From NCBI GenBank assembly GCA_015661645.1, contig DQVR01000003.1, forward strand, positions 1-15,854: a stretch of 15,854 nt of DNA, written 5' to 3'. The notes under the pieces were generated by a model. The model did not search any database and was not told the DNA's origin. It worked only from the letters and a program-made list of their open reading frames with translations. Positions 7,391 through 13,893 of this stretch are shown here, in pieces. The DNA comes from Pyrodictium delaneyi (lineage in GTDB: Archaea > Thermoproteota > Thermoprotei_A > Sulfolobales > Pyrodictiaceae). A program made the translations under genes and the position numbers. Numbering within the stretch: the stretch's first letter is position 1; every line of letters starts with the position of its first letter.

Positions 7391-7579
7391 ATGGAGCAGG
7401 TTGAACTAGAGCTAGTAGAAGAGTACGAGCTTCTAGGCGAAAAGCGCTATAGGTTCCGAATAAAAGGTACATCTATATATCTAAACGTTGGTGGGAAAGA
7501 CGTAGAGGATGCTAGGCAAAAAGCGCTCAGCATGATAAAGGAGATGCAACTGGACACAATATTATCTAAACTAATGTGA
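7391..7579 (+). CDS. small conserved-looking protein, 62 residues
   Basis: Unrecognised. The 62-residue protein begins MEQVELELVEEYEL and looks like three beta strands (VELELVEEY, KRYRFRIKG, SIYLNVGG) followed by one helix (DVEDARQKALSMIKEMQ). The last part, a strand then an EDARQKAL helix, recalls HicB/UPF0150-like folds, but a partner HicA toxin is absent, so I do not assign that function. The frame is open upstream to 7325, but the sequence before 7391 is not protein-like and carries the promoter-like box, so I prefer ATG at 7391. Its stop is 8 bases from that of the convergent zinc-protein gene. Confidence 0.6.
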   Translation: MEQVELELVEEYELLGEKRYRFRIKGTSIYLNVGGKDVEDARQKALSMIKEMQLDTILSKLM

Positions 7580-7587
7580 CTTAACGC

Positions 7588-7824
7588 CTATATTCTCTTA
7601 ACTATCTGTTTGGCCTTTCTTAGTTCTTCAAACTCCTTCATAGCCTCCCTTGCAGCCTTCCTGAATTGCCCCTCGTCTATACGCTCGATGAAAAGTTTGA
7701 AGAACTTTGAGAGGCATACTTTGCTATGAAATGCTAGCTCGACTCCTGCTCTCTTTAGAACTATTCCCTGGCCTTGTGGGAATACACGCCCGCATACCAC
7801 GCACGTATAGCGCTTCACCTTCAT
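7588..7824 (-). CDS. L24e/TRASH-like zinc-binding protein, 78 residues
   Basis: A small treble-clef-type zinc protein. Residues 8-41 show Cys8-x2-Cys11, then a glycine-rich PQGQG turn, a hydrophobic strand, and His33-x3-Cys37, the same layout as ribosomal protein L24e and TRASH domains (with His replacing the third Cys). A basic/acidic helix fills 42-78. It is not L24e itself, which lacks this tail and is otherwise better conserved. The role is unknown: it could bind RNA, protein or metal. ATG at 7822-7824 is supported by the strong minus-strand TATA at 7859-7868, which gives a leader of about 12 bases. It is divergent from the Lhr-type helicase gene. Confidence 0.75.
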   Translation of the reverse strand: MKVKRYTCVVCGRVFPQGQGIVLKRAGVELAFHSKVCLSKFFKLFIERIDEGQFRKAAREAMKEFEELRKAKQIVKRI

Positions 7825-7858
7825 AGTGCTACTACCGTCACGGCTGTTTCTGCCACAA

Positions 7859-7868
7859 TTATATTAAA
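7859..7868 (-). promoter_or_regulatory. TATA box of the zinc-protein gene
   Basis: On the minus strand this reads TTTAATATAA, a close match to the crenarchaeal TATA element. Its centre is about 39 bases ahead of the ATG at 7824, predicting a short leader of about 12 bases. The same AT stretch on the plus strand could serve the helicase gene, but only with a leader of more than 100 bases. Confidence 0.6.
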
Positions 7869-7954
7869 CCCTATTGCGCTCCCCGGTTGTCTGCTAGGGT
7901 TCAACCCCTGGGCACAAGTGGTGAATATGTGTACACACCGGGTCGGAAATGCCA

Positions 7955-7973
7955 CTGTGAGTGATGCTCACAG
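7955..7973 (+). other. hairpin in the helicase leader
   Basis: CTGTGAG (7955-7961) pairs perfectly with CTCACAG (7967-7973) over a five-base TGATG loop. It lies 15 bases ahead of the first Shine-Dalgarno-like site of the helicase gene. A regulatory role is only a possibility. Confidence 0.35.
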
Positions 7974-7987
7974 AGAGTGTAGATGGT

Positions 7988-8002
7988 GAGGTAAAAAGAG
8001 GT
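7988..8002 (+). promoter_or_regulatory. tandem ribosome-binding sites of the helicase gene
   Basis: GAGGT occurs twice, at 7988-7992 and 7998-8002. The second stands 8 bases before ATG 8011 and the first 9 bases before TTG 8002 in the same frame. The ATG with the nearer site was taken as the start; the TTG adds only three residues. Confidence 0.55.
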
Positions 8003-8010
8003 TGGTAGAC

Positions 8011-10872
8011 ATGTCAGTCAAAACGGCAGAGGTCAGTAGTTCCTTAGAGCTACTTCATGAGAAGGTACGTGAGCTAGTACGCCAAAAGGGTTGGGAAAAA
8101 CTCACAGAGATACAAGAAAAGGCCATAAAACTCATAATGGAAGGTCATAACGTGGTAATAGTAGCGCCTACAGGGTATGGCAAGACCGAAGCGGCACTTC
8201 TACCTGTTCTCTCAATGATGTTGAAAGAGGATATTGAGCCGGTAACAGTGCTGTACATTACCCCGCTAAGAGCACTCATAAACGACATATACGAGCGGAT
8301 TAACTGGTGGGCTTCACAGCTAGGCTTCATAGTCGCCAGAAAACATGGAGACGTGCCACACTCCGAGAGAGCCAGGCGACTAAGAAAGGCTCCGCACATC
8401 CTGGTGACAACTCCAGAAAGCCTCGAAATAGACCTTGACTGGGCGTCTAAGTTCCGCAACTTCTACCGTAACCTACGCTGGGTAATTATAGACGAGATAC
8501 ATGAGATAGTATCAACGAAGAGAGGAGTACAGCTGGCAGTCCTCCTAGAGCGTTTCCGCAAACTTGCTGGAGACTTCCAGCTAATAATGGTATCCGCTAC
8601 TATTGGCGAGCCTGGTCTAACCGGCAAAACGTTTGTAGGTAGTTCCAAGCGCCCGCTCTCGATAATTACCGTCGAGAAGAGGAAAGAACTAGAAATAGTA
8701 GTTGACTACGTCGATGCGCCAAGCACTGAGTTCTGGAAGCGTGCTGCACAGAAGCTACTAAACCACATGGAGCCGCTGACACTCGTCTTCGTTAACTCGA
8801 AGCATGTAGCTGAGAGGCTTCATAGCGAGATAGAAAAAATGGGTATAGATGGTGTAGTAGTACACCATGCCTCTGTCTTTGGTGAAGAACGACGCCGTAT
8901 AGAAAAGATGGCTAAAGAAGGAAAGCTTAAGATGATAATAGCGACTAAGACGCTGGAGCTGGGCATAGACATAGGCTCAGTTAAGCGCGTCATACTGTTT
9001 AGGCCAGCAGGGAAAGTTGCATCCCTAGTCCAGAGGCTGGGTCGAAGCGGCCATAGTATAGGTGGTAAGATAAACGGCATAATCATTGCTACAGACGAGC
9101 TAGAGCTGCTAGAGGCCATAGCGGAAGCGCGTCTAGCAATAAAGGGGCGTGTAGAGGTTCCGGAGCTTCCTTTAAAGCCTTTGGATATGGCTGCCAGGGC
9201 TATTATAGGGATGGCTCTGTCGGGAATGTACACTGTGGAGGACGCCTACGAGATACTGCGCAGCGTATACTACTTCCGTGGGCTTTCGCGCGAAGAGTTC
9301 GATCAGCTTGTCAAGTACCTAGCGGAGAACAAGATGATAAAGATAAACGAGGACGGTAAGATATCCAGTGGTGCCCAGTTCTACAGGATATGGAGATTTG
9401 ATGCAGGAGATAGCAGGTTTAGCTGGTGGGTACATAACTTCTCGGAGTTCTTCACAACTATGGGTGAGAAGAAGACATACGTAGTGAAGACAGCTGATGG
9501 AAAGACTATAGGCGAACTAGACTCTGACTACGTAATACGGATGCTTCGTATAGGCCACGTAATTAGGCTAGCGGGTAGAAACTGGCAAGTAATAAACATA
9601 GACGAGCATGTTAACAAGGTAGTGGTCACCGAGTCGCAGGGAGAAACAACGGCGGTTCCATTCTGGAAGGGACAGGGCCCAATAGCGTCGAGACTAGTTC
9701 TCTCGGAGCTCGAGCAGATAATACACGAAGTGCACCGTGGCTCGTTGGACCTACCCAAAGGGTTGGTACTTTCTGAGGATGCTCGCAAGGCGCTAAGCGA
9801 ACTCATGGAGGAGATAAAGAAGTACAAGTACCCACCACCGAGCAGGGACAGTATAATAGTAGAGAGAATGCCAGACGAGCTAGTATTAGTCACGCTTGCG
9901 CCGGAGAAAGTCCTCAGGACACTAGCGTACCTGGTAATGCTTGAGGCGTACCGTGACAGCTCAGACGTCTATACAAGGATATCGCACTACGGCTTTAGCC
10001 TCCCAGTAAACGCGGTAGACTTTGACCCTATAGAGTTCCTTACAAGCATGGATAGAGAAGAGTTCATGAAAAGGGTATGGGAGGCTGCTAGCAGATCACC
10101 GTTCTTCGTCGAAGTAGCTCACAATATACAGCTCGTATTCGGCATAACCAGGAAACTACGCAAAAGCGACATACTAGTCTATGAGGAAGTCATCAGACAG
10201 ACACTACAAGAGTACTTTGACCCCGAGTCAGCCTGGGCGCTATTAGAGGGGCTTCGCAAGGGACGTGTAAAGCTAAAGATAAACCATGGTCGGACAAGCA
10301 TCTACGCGAGGATAGTGGCCAAAGAGATACCTGAAAGGCCCTGGATAAGCGACGTAGACGAGCTAATAGCCGAGACGCTCAAAGGTATGGCGTTTACTGC
10401 TGAAGAGCTAGTAGAGGCCCTAGGGTTACCATTAAACCTCATAGAGGCAAAGCTGCGCGATATGCGTAAGCCCTCGTCGCAGTACAGGGTATTCAGCTTT
10501 ATAGACGTGGATACTGGCGAGCAGAGATGGGCTCTAGTAGAAGATGCAGCAAAGATAGTACGCTCTGAGGAGTTCTCTTCATCGTTTGATCCGCCGGTGA
10601 AAGACAGCCTCTACATGCTGCTGGTTAAGAACGAGACAGGAAGCCTGATACACGCCATAGTGAGGCTAGGTGACGTAATAGAGAAGCCAGACCAGGTTAT
10701 AAAGCAGATACCGTTTAGCGAGATCTACGAGTTAAAGGTAGTACCGTTAACTGGCTATTACGAAGGCCAGCCGCCCAAGTACCAGTACGTGCCGCGAGAC
10801 ATAGTGCCGTATCTAGTGCTTAACGCGGCAACCTTAATACAGAAGATACAAATGAATAACCCAATATTCTAG
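8011..10872 (+). CDS. Lhr-type (large helicase-related) DEAD/DEAH-box ATP-dependent helicase
   Basis: A superfamily 2 helicase of 953 residues resembling archaeal Lhr proteins, which unwind or anneal DNA and RNA/DNA hybrids. Motifs (numbered from ATG 8011): Q-motif-like LTEIQEKAI near 32, Walker A APTGYGKT at 52-59, TPLRAL near 85, TTPES near 133-137, DEIH at 161-164, SAT at 195-197, the second RecA domain with ATKTLELGIDIG near 312, and motif VI QRLGRSGH at 341-348. The region from about 380 onward matches the Lhr-core layout: winged helix, then beta-rich and helical domains. I see no cysteine in the whole chain, so the four-Cys cluster described for one archaeal Lhr class is absent, which favours the other class (aLhr2-like). 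Start choice rests on the GAGGT site 8 bases before ATG. Confidence 0.9.
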   Translation: MSVKTAEVSSSLELLHEKVRELVRQKGWEKLTEIQEKAIKLIMEGHNVVIVAPTGYGKTEAALLPVLSMMLKEDIEPVTVLYITPLRALINDIYERINWWASQLGFIVARKHGDVPHSERARRLRKAPHILVTTPESLEIDLDWASKFRNFYRNLRWVIIDEIHEIVSTKRGVQLAVLLERFRKLAGDFQLIMVSATIGEPGLTGKTFVGSSKRPLSIITVEKRKELEIVVDYVDAPSTEFWKRAAQKLLNHMEPLTLVFVNSKHVAERLHSEIEKMGIDGVVVHHASVFGEERRRIEKMAKEGKLKMIIATKTLELGIDIGSVKRVILFRPAGKVASLVQRLGRSGHSIGGKINGIIIATDELELLEAIAEARLAIKGRVEVPELPLKPLDMAARAIIGMALSGMYTVEDAYEILRSVYYFRGLSREEFDQLVKYLAENKMIKINEDGKISSGAQFYRIWRFDAGDSRFSWWVHNFSEFFTTMGEKKTYVVKTADGKTIGELDSDYVIRMLRIGHVIRLAGRNWQVINIDEHVNKVVVTESQGETTAVPFWKGQGPIASRLVLSELEQIIHEVHRGSLDLPKGLVLSEDARKALSELMEEIKKYKYPPPSRDSIIVERMPDELVLVTLAPEKVLRTLAYLVMLEAYRDSSDVYTRISHYGFSLPVNAVDFDPIEFLTSMDREEFMKRVWEAASRSPFFVEVAHNIQLVFGITRKLRKSDILVYEEVIRQTLQEYFDPESAWALLEGLRKGRVKLKINHGRTSIYARIVAKEIPERPWISDVDELIAETLKGMAFTAEELVEALGLPLNLIEAKLRDMRKPSSQYRVFSFIDVDTGEQRWALVEDAAKIVRSEEFSSSFDPPVKDSLYMLLVKNETGSLIHAIVRLGDVIEKPDQVIKQIPFSEIYELKVVPLTGYYEGQPPKYQYVPRDIVPYLVLNAATLIQKIQMNNPIF

Positions 10873-10970
10873 ATGAAGTAGACCCTTTTGTCGAGCAAGA
10901 TAAGCACTACGCATTGTGTATAAAGTATGTATGGAGTAGTCCTGCATCATCCTATCTATATGGACAAGGT

Positions 10971-10977
10971 GTATAAG
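10971..10977 (+). promoter_or_regulatory. TATA box of first C/D RNA
   Basis: GTATAAG, preceded by purine-rich ACAAGGT. The expected start, about 27 bases downstream of the centre, is 10999-11001, exactly where the terminal stem of the RNA begins. Confidence 0.55.
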
Positions 10978-10998
10978 CAGCAAACTGGCGATAATCCC

Positions 10999-11078
10999 AT
11001 ATGCTGCGATGAAGAACGCCACGAGTTGCTGAGGAACGTCAGTTCCGTGATGAGGGTCCGTGTTGCAGAGCAGCATCA
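10999..11078 (+). ncRNA. box C/D guide RNA candidate 1
   Basis: Terminal stem ATGCTGC (11001-11007) with GCAGCAT (11070-11076), 7 bp perfect. Box C is ATGAAGA (11009-11015), followed by a 13-base guide, then box D' CTGA (11029-11032). Next come a 14-base spacer that can fold as GGAAC/GTTCC, box C' GTGATGA (11047-11053, perfect consensus), a 12-base guide, and box D CAGA (11066-11069). The terminal kink-turn keeps the tandem G.A pairs but has A.A where U.U is normal, so boxes C and D are both one base off consensus in a matched way. The D guide complement CAACACGGACCC resembles the conserved 16S GAGACACGG region as I remember it; this is unverified. The D' target was not identified. Confidence 0.6.
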
Positions 11079-11086
11079 TATAAAGG
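11078..11086 (+). promoter_or_regulatory. TATA box of second C/D RNA
   Basis: ATATAAAGG, a strong archaeal TATA element, begins directly after the 3' stem arm of the first RNA. It predicts a start at about 11105-11108, 8-10 bases before box C of the second RNA. Confidence 0.55.
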
Positions 11087-11105
11087 TGATAGACCTAGAC
11101 ACAGC

Positions 11106-11193
11106 AAGGCATGGATGATGAAAAGCGTTCAGCCTACCGCTCTTAACGCCTTGGAAAAAGGGATGAAGATGTTATCCCCGACTGAGGAGCCTA
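11106..11193 (+). ncRNA. box C/D guide RNA candidate 2, 23S rRNA domain V guide
   Basis: Box C ATGATGA (11115-11121, perfect), box C' ATGAAGA (11163-11169), a 12-base guide TGTTATCCCCGA (11170-11181) and box D CTGA (11182-11185, perfect). A short outer stem AGGC/GCCT (11107-11110 with 11189-11192) flanks the boxes. The guide is fully complementary to TCGGGGATAACA; the GGGGATAACA part is the universally conserved 23S sequence at the peptidyl-transferase centre (E. coli about 2444-2453). By the box D plus five rule, the methylated base would be the G equivalent to G2446 (numbering from memory). Box D' is not clear: the C to C' interval is 41 bases, longer than usual. The TATA at 11078-11086 fits. 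Confidence 0.72.
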
Positions 11194-11275
11194 GCCGTGA
11201 TCCGGGAGGGTAACGGAGCAACGATATGAGGGCCATAGAGTCATGCCACGCTACTACATGTTTATAACGTTAATA

Positions 11276-11752
11276 ATGCATATAAAACTAGAGGCCTCAA
11301 TAGCTAGTCTGCTGGCCAACATAATGGAGAACAAACAGATTACAGTAATAGACCACGACGAGGTAGCTAGAAGGGTAGTGATACGCGTACCTGTAAAAGA
11401 AGCAGCGTATGTACAGCTTCTCGTAAACCACTACGCCGACACGGCAAGCTTCGAGGTAAAGGCGTCTGCAAAGGGTAGGGTAGAGCCAAAGACTCTACGA
11501 GAGGGTGTTGATGCATACACCAGATTAGGTGATAGGATACTCTTCTACAAGAGATGCAGAGATGGCGCTATCTTCGGGGAGGCGCGTAAGAGGAGCATAC
11601 TGCTCAAATATTGTAAAAATGCAACTCTAGTTGACCCAGCCGCATTGCCGCCTATACTCTGTAGCTTTGATGCAAAAACGGGCGATATAGTGGAAGCGGT
11701 CGAGAAGGCTAAGAAGTGTTTTGATGAGATAGTGCAGTTGATTTCACGATAG
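11276..11752 (+). CDS. hypothetical protein, 158 residues
   Basis: Unrecognised soluble protein. From ATG 11276 it runs MHIKLEASIASLL to VQLISR. Visible features are an N-terminal helix, a beta region (QITVIDHDEVARRVVIRVPV), a helix (AAYVQLLVNHY), a second mixed region and a C-terminal helix (DIVEAVEKAKKCFDEIVQL). Four cysteines (RC, YC, LC, KC) are spread over the second half without a clear metal-site spacing. The frame is open back to ATG 11243, but the intervening bases hold TATA-like sequence. ATG 11324 (142 residues) is a third option if the CATATAAAAC at 11279-11288 is the promoter. It stands alone between the guide RNAs and Alba. The tandem 9-base repeat after its stop may be part of its terminator. 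Confidence 0.6.
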   Translation: MHIKLEASIASLLANIMENKQITVIDHDEVARRVVIRVPVKEAAYVQLLVNHYADTASFEVKASAKGRVEPKTLREGVDAYTRLGDRILFYKRCRDGAIFGEARKRSILLKYCKNATLVDPAALPPILCSFDAKTGDIVEAVEKAKKCFDEIVQLISR

Positions 11753-11758
11753 CCACTG

Positions 11759-11777
11759 TTTAAGGATTTTAAGGATT
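11759..11777 (+). repeat. short tandem repeat TTTAAGGAT x2
   Basis: Two exact adjacent copies of TTTAAGGAT (11759-11767, 11768-11776) just after the stop of the 158-residue gene. It is T-rich and may contribute to transcription termination; no other copies were noticed. Confidence 0.5.
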
Positions 11778-11861
11778 TCAGAATATTACGCGGTATTTTA
11801 GCGTAGATGACTGTATCTAGACTACCTGCCTAACGACTGGATTAGAGAACGAGGCGAGTAG

Positions 11862-11868
11862 TTTAAAG
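11862..11868 (+). promoter_or_regulatory. putative alba TATA box
   Basis: TTTAAAG lies about 55 bases before the Alba ATG at 11921, giving a predicted leader of about 30 bases that contains a GGGGGTGA ribosome-binding-like run at about 11904-11911. Confidence 0.45.
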
Positions 11869-11920
11869 TGTCTTAATGAGTAGCCCTTGCAGTGGCGTGT
11901 GGAAGGGGGTGAAAGCAGCC

Positions 11921-12190
11921 ATGGCGGCTGAAGAGAATGTCGTTATTATCGGAAAGAAACCTGTCACCGACTATGTGTTGGCGGCGATACTTCTATTCAA
12001 CGAGGGCTACGACGAAGTGACTATACGTGGCCAGGGCCCAAACATAAGTAAGGCTGTAGACGTCTATAACGCTCTCGTTAATAGACTTCAAGACGGTGTA
12101 GAGCTAGTAGGAGTAAGTATAGATAGCATACAGCGAGGAAGAAGACTCGTCCCCATAATAGAGATAAGAGTACGTAGAAAGATAGTCTAG
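11921..12190 (+). CDS. Alba-family DNA/RNA-binding chromatin protein (Alba2-like features)
   Basis: Alba proteins are small dimeric proteins that coat DNA and RNA in archaea. From ATG 11921 the protein has 89 residues, the normal size. It shows VVIIGKKPVTDYVLAAI with the lysine pair that contacts nucleic acid and is acetylated in Sulfolobus Alba1, then the core EVTIRGQGPNISKAVDVYN, then DGVELVGVSIDS and the basic hairpin RGRRLVPIIEIRVRR. The AVDVYN, DGVELV and RGRR segments resemble Sulfolobus Alba2 more than Alba1, while the N-terminal KKPV is Alba1-like. In GQGPNIS the usual arginine after the GxG turn is replaced by proline. The frame opens earlier (11876), but those residues are not conserved and ATG 11921 follows a GGGGGTGA run, so I chose it. 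Confidence 0.92.
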   Translation: MAAEENVVIIGKKPVTDYVLAAILLFNEGYDEVTIRGQGPNISKAVDVYNALVNRLQDGVELVGVSIDSIQRGRRLVPIIEIRVRRKIV

Positions 12191-12328
12191 AACCCCGTAG
12201 CCTAGAACTTAAACCTCCACGACGCCGGCTGTTCATCATTGTCGGCTAGTACCGCCCTCCGACTAGAATGTACCTCCATACGAGTATTGAGCTAATTCTC
12301 GTAGTAGGCAGCATTAGCGTCCCAGGGC

Positions 12329-12346
12329 CGTGATTCCCGTGATTCC
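12329..12346 (+). repeat. tandem repeat CGTGATTCC x2
   Basis: Two exact adjacent copies of a 9-base unit in the gap between alba and the MgtC-like gene. It could be a direct-repeat binding site or simple slippage; nothing nearby decides between them. Confidence 0.5.
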
Positions 12347-12515
12347 TGTACTGTATTACCTATGTTATGATAAATTATGTGGGTTGATGCAGCTCTAGCC
12401 CAGCCATTTATAGATGGCAGCGGGTTATGATGATCTTAGCTACTAGGCAGTGCAGCAGCAAGGGTCTCCGCTCTGGAGATACGGCTAGTGTATAATTCTG
12501 TCTCCGAGTTCCTAG

Positions 12516-12523
12516 GTTATAAG
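12516..12523 (+). promoter_or_regulatory. TATA box of the MgtC/DUF4010 gene
   Basis: GTTATAAG is centred about 48 bases before ATG 12568, predicting a transcription start near 12546 and a leader of about 22 bases. Confidence 0.55.
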
Positions 12524-12567
12524 TAGTAGCCTATGCGGCTCTCGGTAAGGCTCTGTGGTGGCTGCTG

Positions 12568-13893
12568 ATGGCCTCTGGCCTAGCGGACGGGGTTGAAGCT
12601 GACCTTCTAGGTAGAGTGGTCGTTGCCTTCCTCTCTGGCATGCTTATAGGTATTGAGCGTGAGAAGGCTAGGGCAGCACTGGCCAGAAGAAGGCAACGCG
12701 GTATAGGCATCGAGGAGCTCGTTGTGAAGGAGTTTCCGGGGATACGTACCTTCAGCCTCGTAGCTGTATATGCCGCAGTGATAGGTGTCCTATGGGGCCG
12801 TGGCCTTCTAGACAGTGCGCATGTGTCCGTACTGCTTATAATATTTGGAATAATTGCAGCAATATTCTCGGCTCATAGGCTCCTTGTAGTAAGAATGGCT
12901 GGGATAACAACTATAGTTGTGCTAATGGTTGATTTTGCAGTAGGGTTGCTCGCTGGCCTGGGCGAGATACTGTTGGCTGCTAGTGTGGCAGTTCTCACTA
13001 CGTTTATCCTGGCTATCAAGCTGCCAGCAGAGAGGATGGTTGGCAGAATAAGGTATGAAGAGCTGCTATGGGCCCTAGAGCTCGGCGTTATACTAGTAGT
13101 TATAGGGCCATTGCTATTTATGGTTGAATACGAGTTCTATGGGATTAGTCTTCGCAGTCTTTACCTATTCTTTGCACTAGTACTAGCAACATCATATATA
13201 GGCTATATTATGGCACGCATCAAGGGTGGCGAGGGAATAGCGTATGCGTCTCTCTTTGGAGGATTAGCGAACAGCGAAGCTACACTAATGGCATTGCTGA
13301 CGCTTATTCCCTCCAGCCTAAGGCGCGAGCTAGCATTCCACATAGCCGTATTAACGAACTCTGCAATGATACTACGCAACACCGTGATAGCTATCGCAGC
13401 CGCGTACCTGGTAGGCAATAGGTACCTGCAGCTTAGCGACCTTGCACCGCTCTTGGTGGCTGCAGCAGCGGCTATGGTGTTGGCATTCCTTTCTTGGCGC
13501 CATTCTCTACGGACAGGCGCATCTATAACAGCTATAAGGATAGAGAACCCACTACGCTTCACTACAGCCGCTAAGAGCACTATACTTTATCTCGTAATAA
13601 CCTTCGTATCATATCTGCTGCAGCACAGCAGTATAGCTAGCCTCGTGCTAGTAGCGATTGCAGGGGGGTTTGTCTCAAGTAGCGCAACAATACTCGCTTT
13701 ATTCTCCATAGGGGAGCTCGCCGCAATAGACTTAGCACGCCTTGCAGTAGCGGCGACGACTGCGGGCGTCTTAAACAAGGTTATATACGCCTATCTCGTC
13801 GATACCGAGCCCGAAACCATAAGGCGTGTAGCTATGGCATGTGTGTTTCAAGCTGTCCTAATGATGCTAGGACTTATTGTAAACAGGGCTTAG
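12568..13893 (+). CDS. MgtC/DUF4010-family multi-pass membrane protein
   Basis: A 441-residue integral membrane protein. The N-terminal part is MgtC/SapB-like: GMLIGIEREKA at 24-34, a basic cytoplasmic loop (36-55) and PGIRTFSLVAVYAAVIGVLWG at 58-78, the GxExER and GxRT signatures of the family. The rest matches the DUF4010 layout: many hydrophobic helices from about 85 to 437 and the conserved GGLANSEAT at about 231-239. Bacterial MgtC proteins affect magnesium and membrane energetics, but the biochemical activity of archaeal MgtC/DUF4010 proteins is not known to me, so I name only the family. ATG 12568 fits the TATA box 48 bases upstream. The stop codon (TAG 13891-13893) interlocks with the TAA of the convergent gene. 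Confidence 0.88.
   Translation: MASGLADGVEADLLGRVVVAFLSGMLIGIEREKARAALARRRQRGIGIEELVVKEFPGIRTFSLVAVYAAVIGVLWGRGLLDSAHVSVLLIIFGIIAAIFSAHRLLVVRMAGITTIVVLMVDFAVGLLAGLGEILLAASVAVLTTFILAIKLPAERMVGRIRYEELLWALELGVILVVIGPLLFMVEYEFYGISLRSLYLFFALVLATSYIGYIMARIKGGEGIAYASLFGGLANSEATLMALLTLIPSSLRRELAFHIAVLTNSAMILRNTVIAIAAAYLVGNRYLQLSDLAPLLVAAAAAMVLAFLSWRHSLRTGASITAIRIENPLRFTTAAKSTILYLVITFVSYLLQHSSIASLVLVAIAGGFVSSSATILALFSIGELAAIDLARLAVAATTAGVLNKVIYAYLVDTEPETIRRVAMACVFQAVLMMLGLIVNRA

Larger units (their letters stand above)
10873..11275. other. 403-base gap holding two tandem guide RNA candidates
   Basis: No convincing protein gene. The gap starts with a T-run after the helicase stop (CCCTTTTG at about 10882-10889, possible terminator), holds two box C/D RNA candidates (10999-11078 and 11106-11193) each with its own TATA, and ends with the promoter region of the next gene (TTTATAAC at about 11259-11266 and CATATAAAAC at about 11279-11288). 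A 63-codon frame at 10927-11118 overlaps the first RNA and is rejected. Confidence 0.6.
12191..12567. other. 377-base gap between alba and the MgtC-like gene
   Basis: No protein gene seen. The gap contains a perfect tandem repeat of CGTGATTCC (12329-12346), a small palindrome GCCAT/ATGGC enclosing TTATAG (12403-12418), a hairpin TCTCC/GGAGA (about 12465-12478) and the MgtC-like promoter at about 12516-12523. An isolated ATGATGA at 12426-12432 looks like a box C but has no box D or stem in range. Confidence 0.5.

Noticed and set aside
7895..7930. TAGGGTTCAACCCCTGG resembling a tRNA T-arm
   Set aside because: The five-base stem does not pair properly and there is no matching acceptor or anticodon arm upstream.
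10834..11079. 81-codon minus-strand frame at the helicase end
   Set aside because: Overlaps the helicase C-terminus and the guide RNA; composition is not protein-like.
10927..11118. 63-codon plus-strand frame after the helicase gene
   Set aside because: Resembles no known protein, and its second half coincides with the box C/D RNA at 10999-11078 and the promoter of the next RNA; the RNA features explain the sequence better.
11140..11235. GTGATCC...GGGAGGGTAACGGAGC as an SRP RNA fragment or a third C/D half-unit
   Set aside because: Only loose similarity to SRP helix 8, no long GC-rich helices around it, and no box D or terminal stem beyond 11193.
12228..12236. Minus-strand AATGATGA as a box C
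   Set aside because: No box D within range and no closing stem.
12426..12432. ATGATGA as a box C of another guide RNA
   Set aside because: No CTGA or CAGA at guide distance and no flanking stem.
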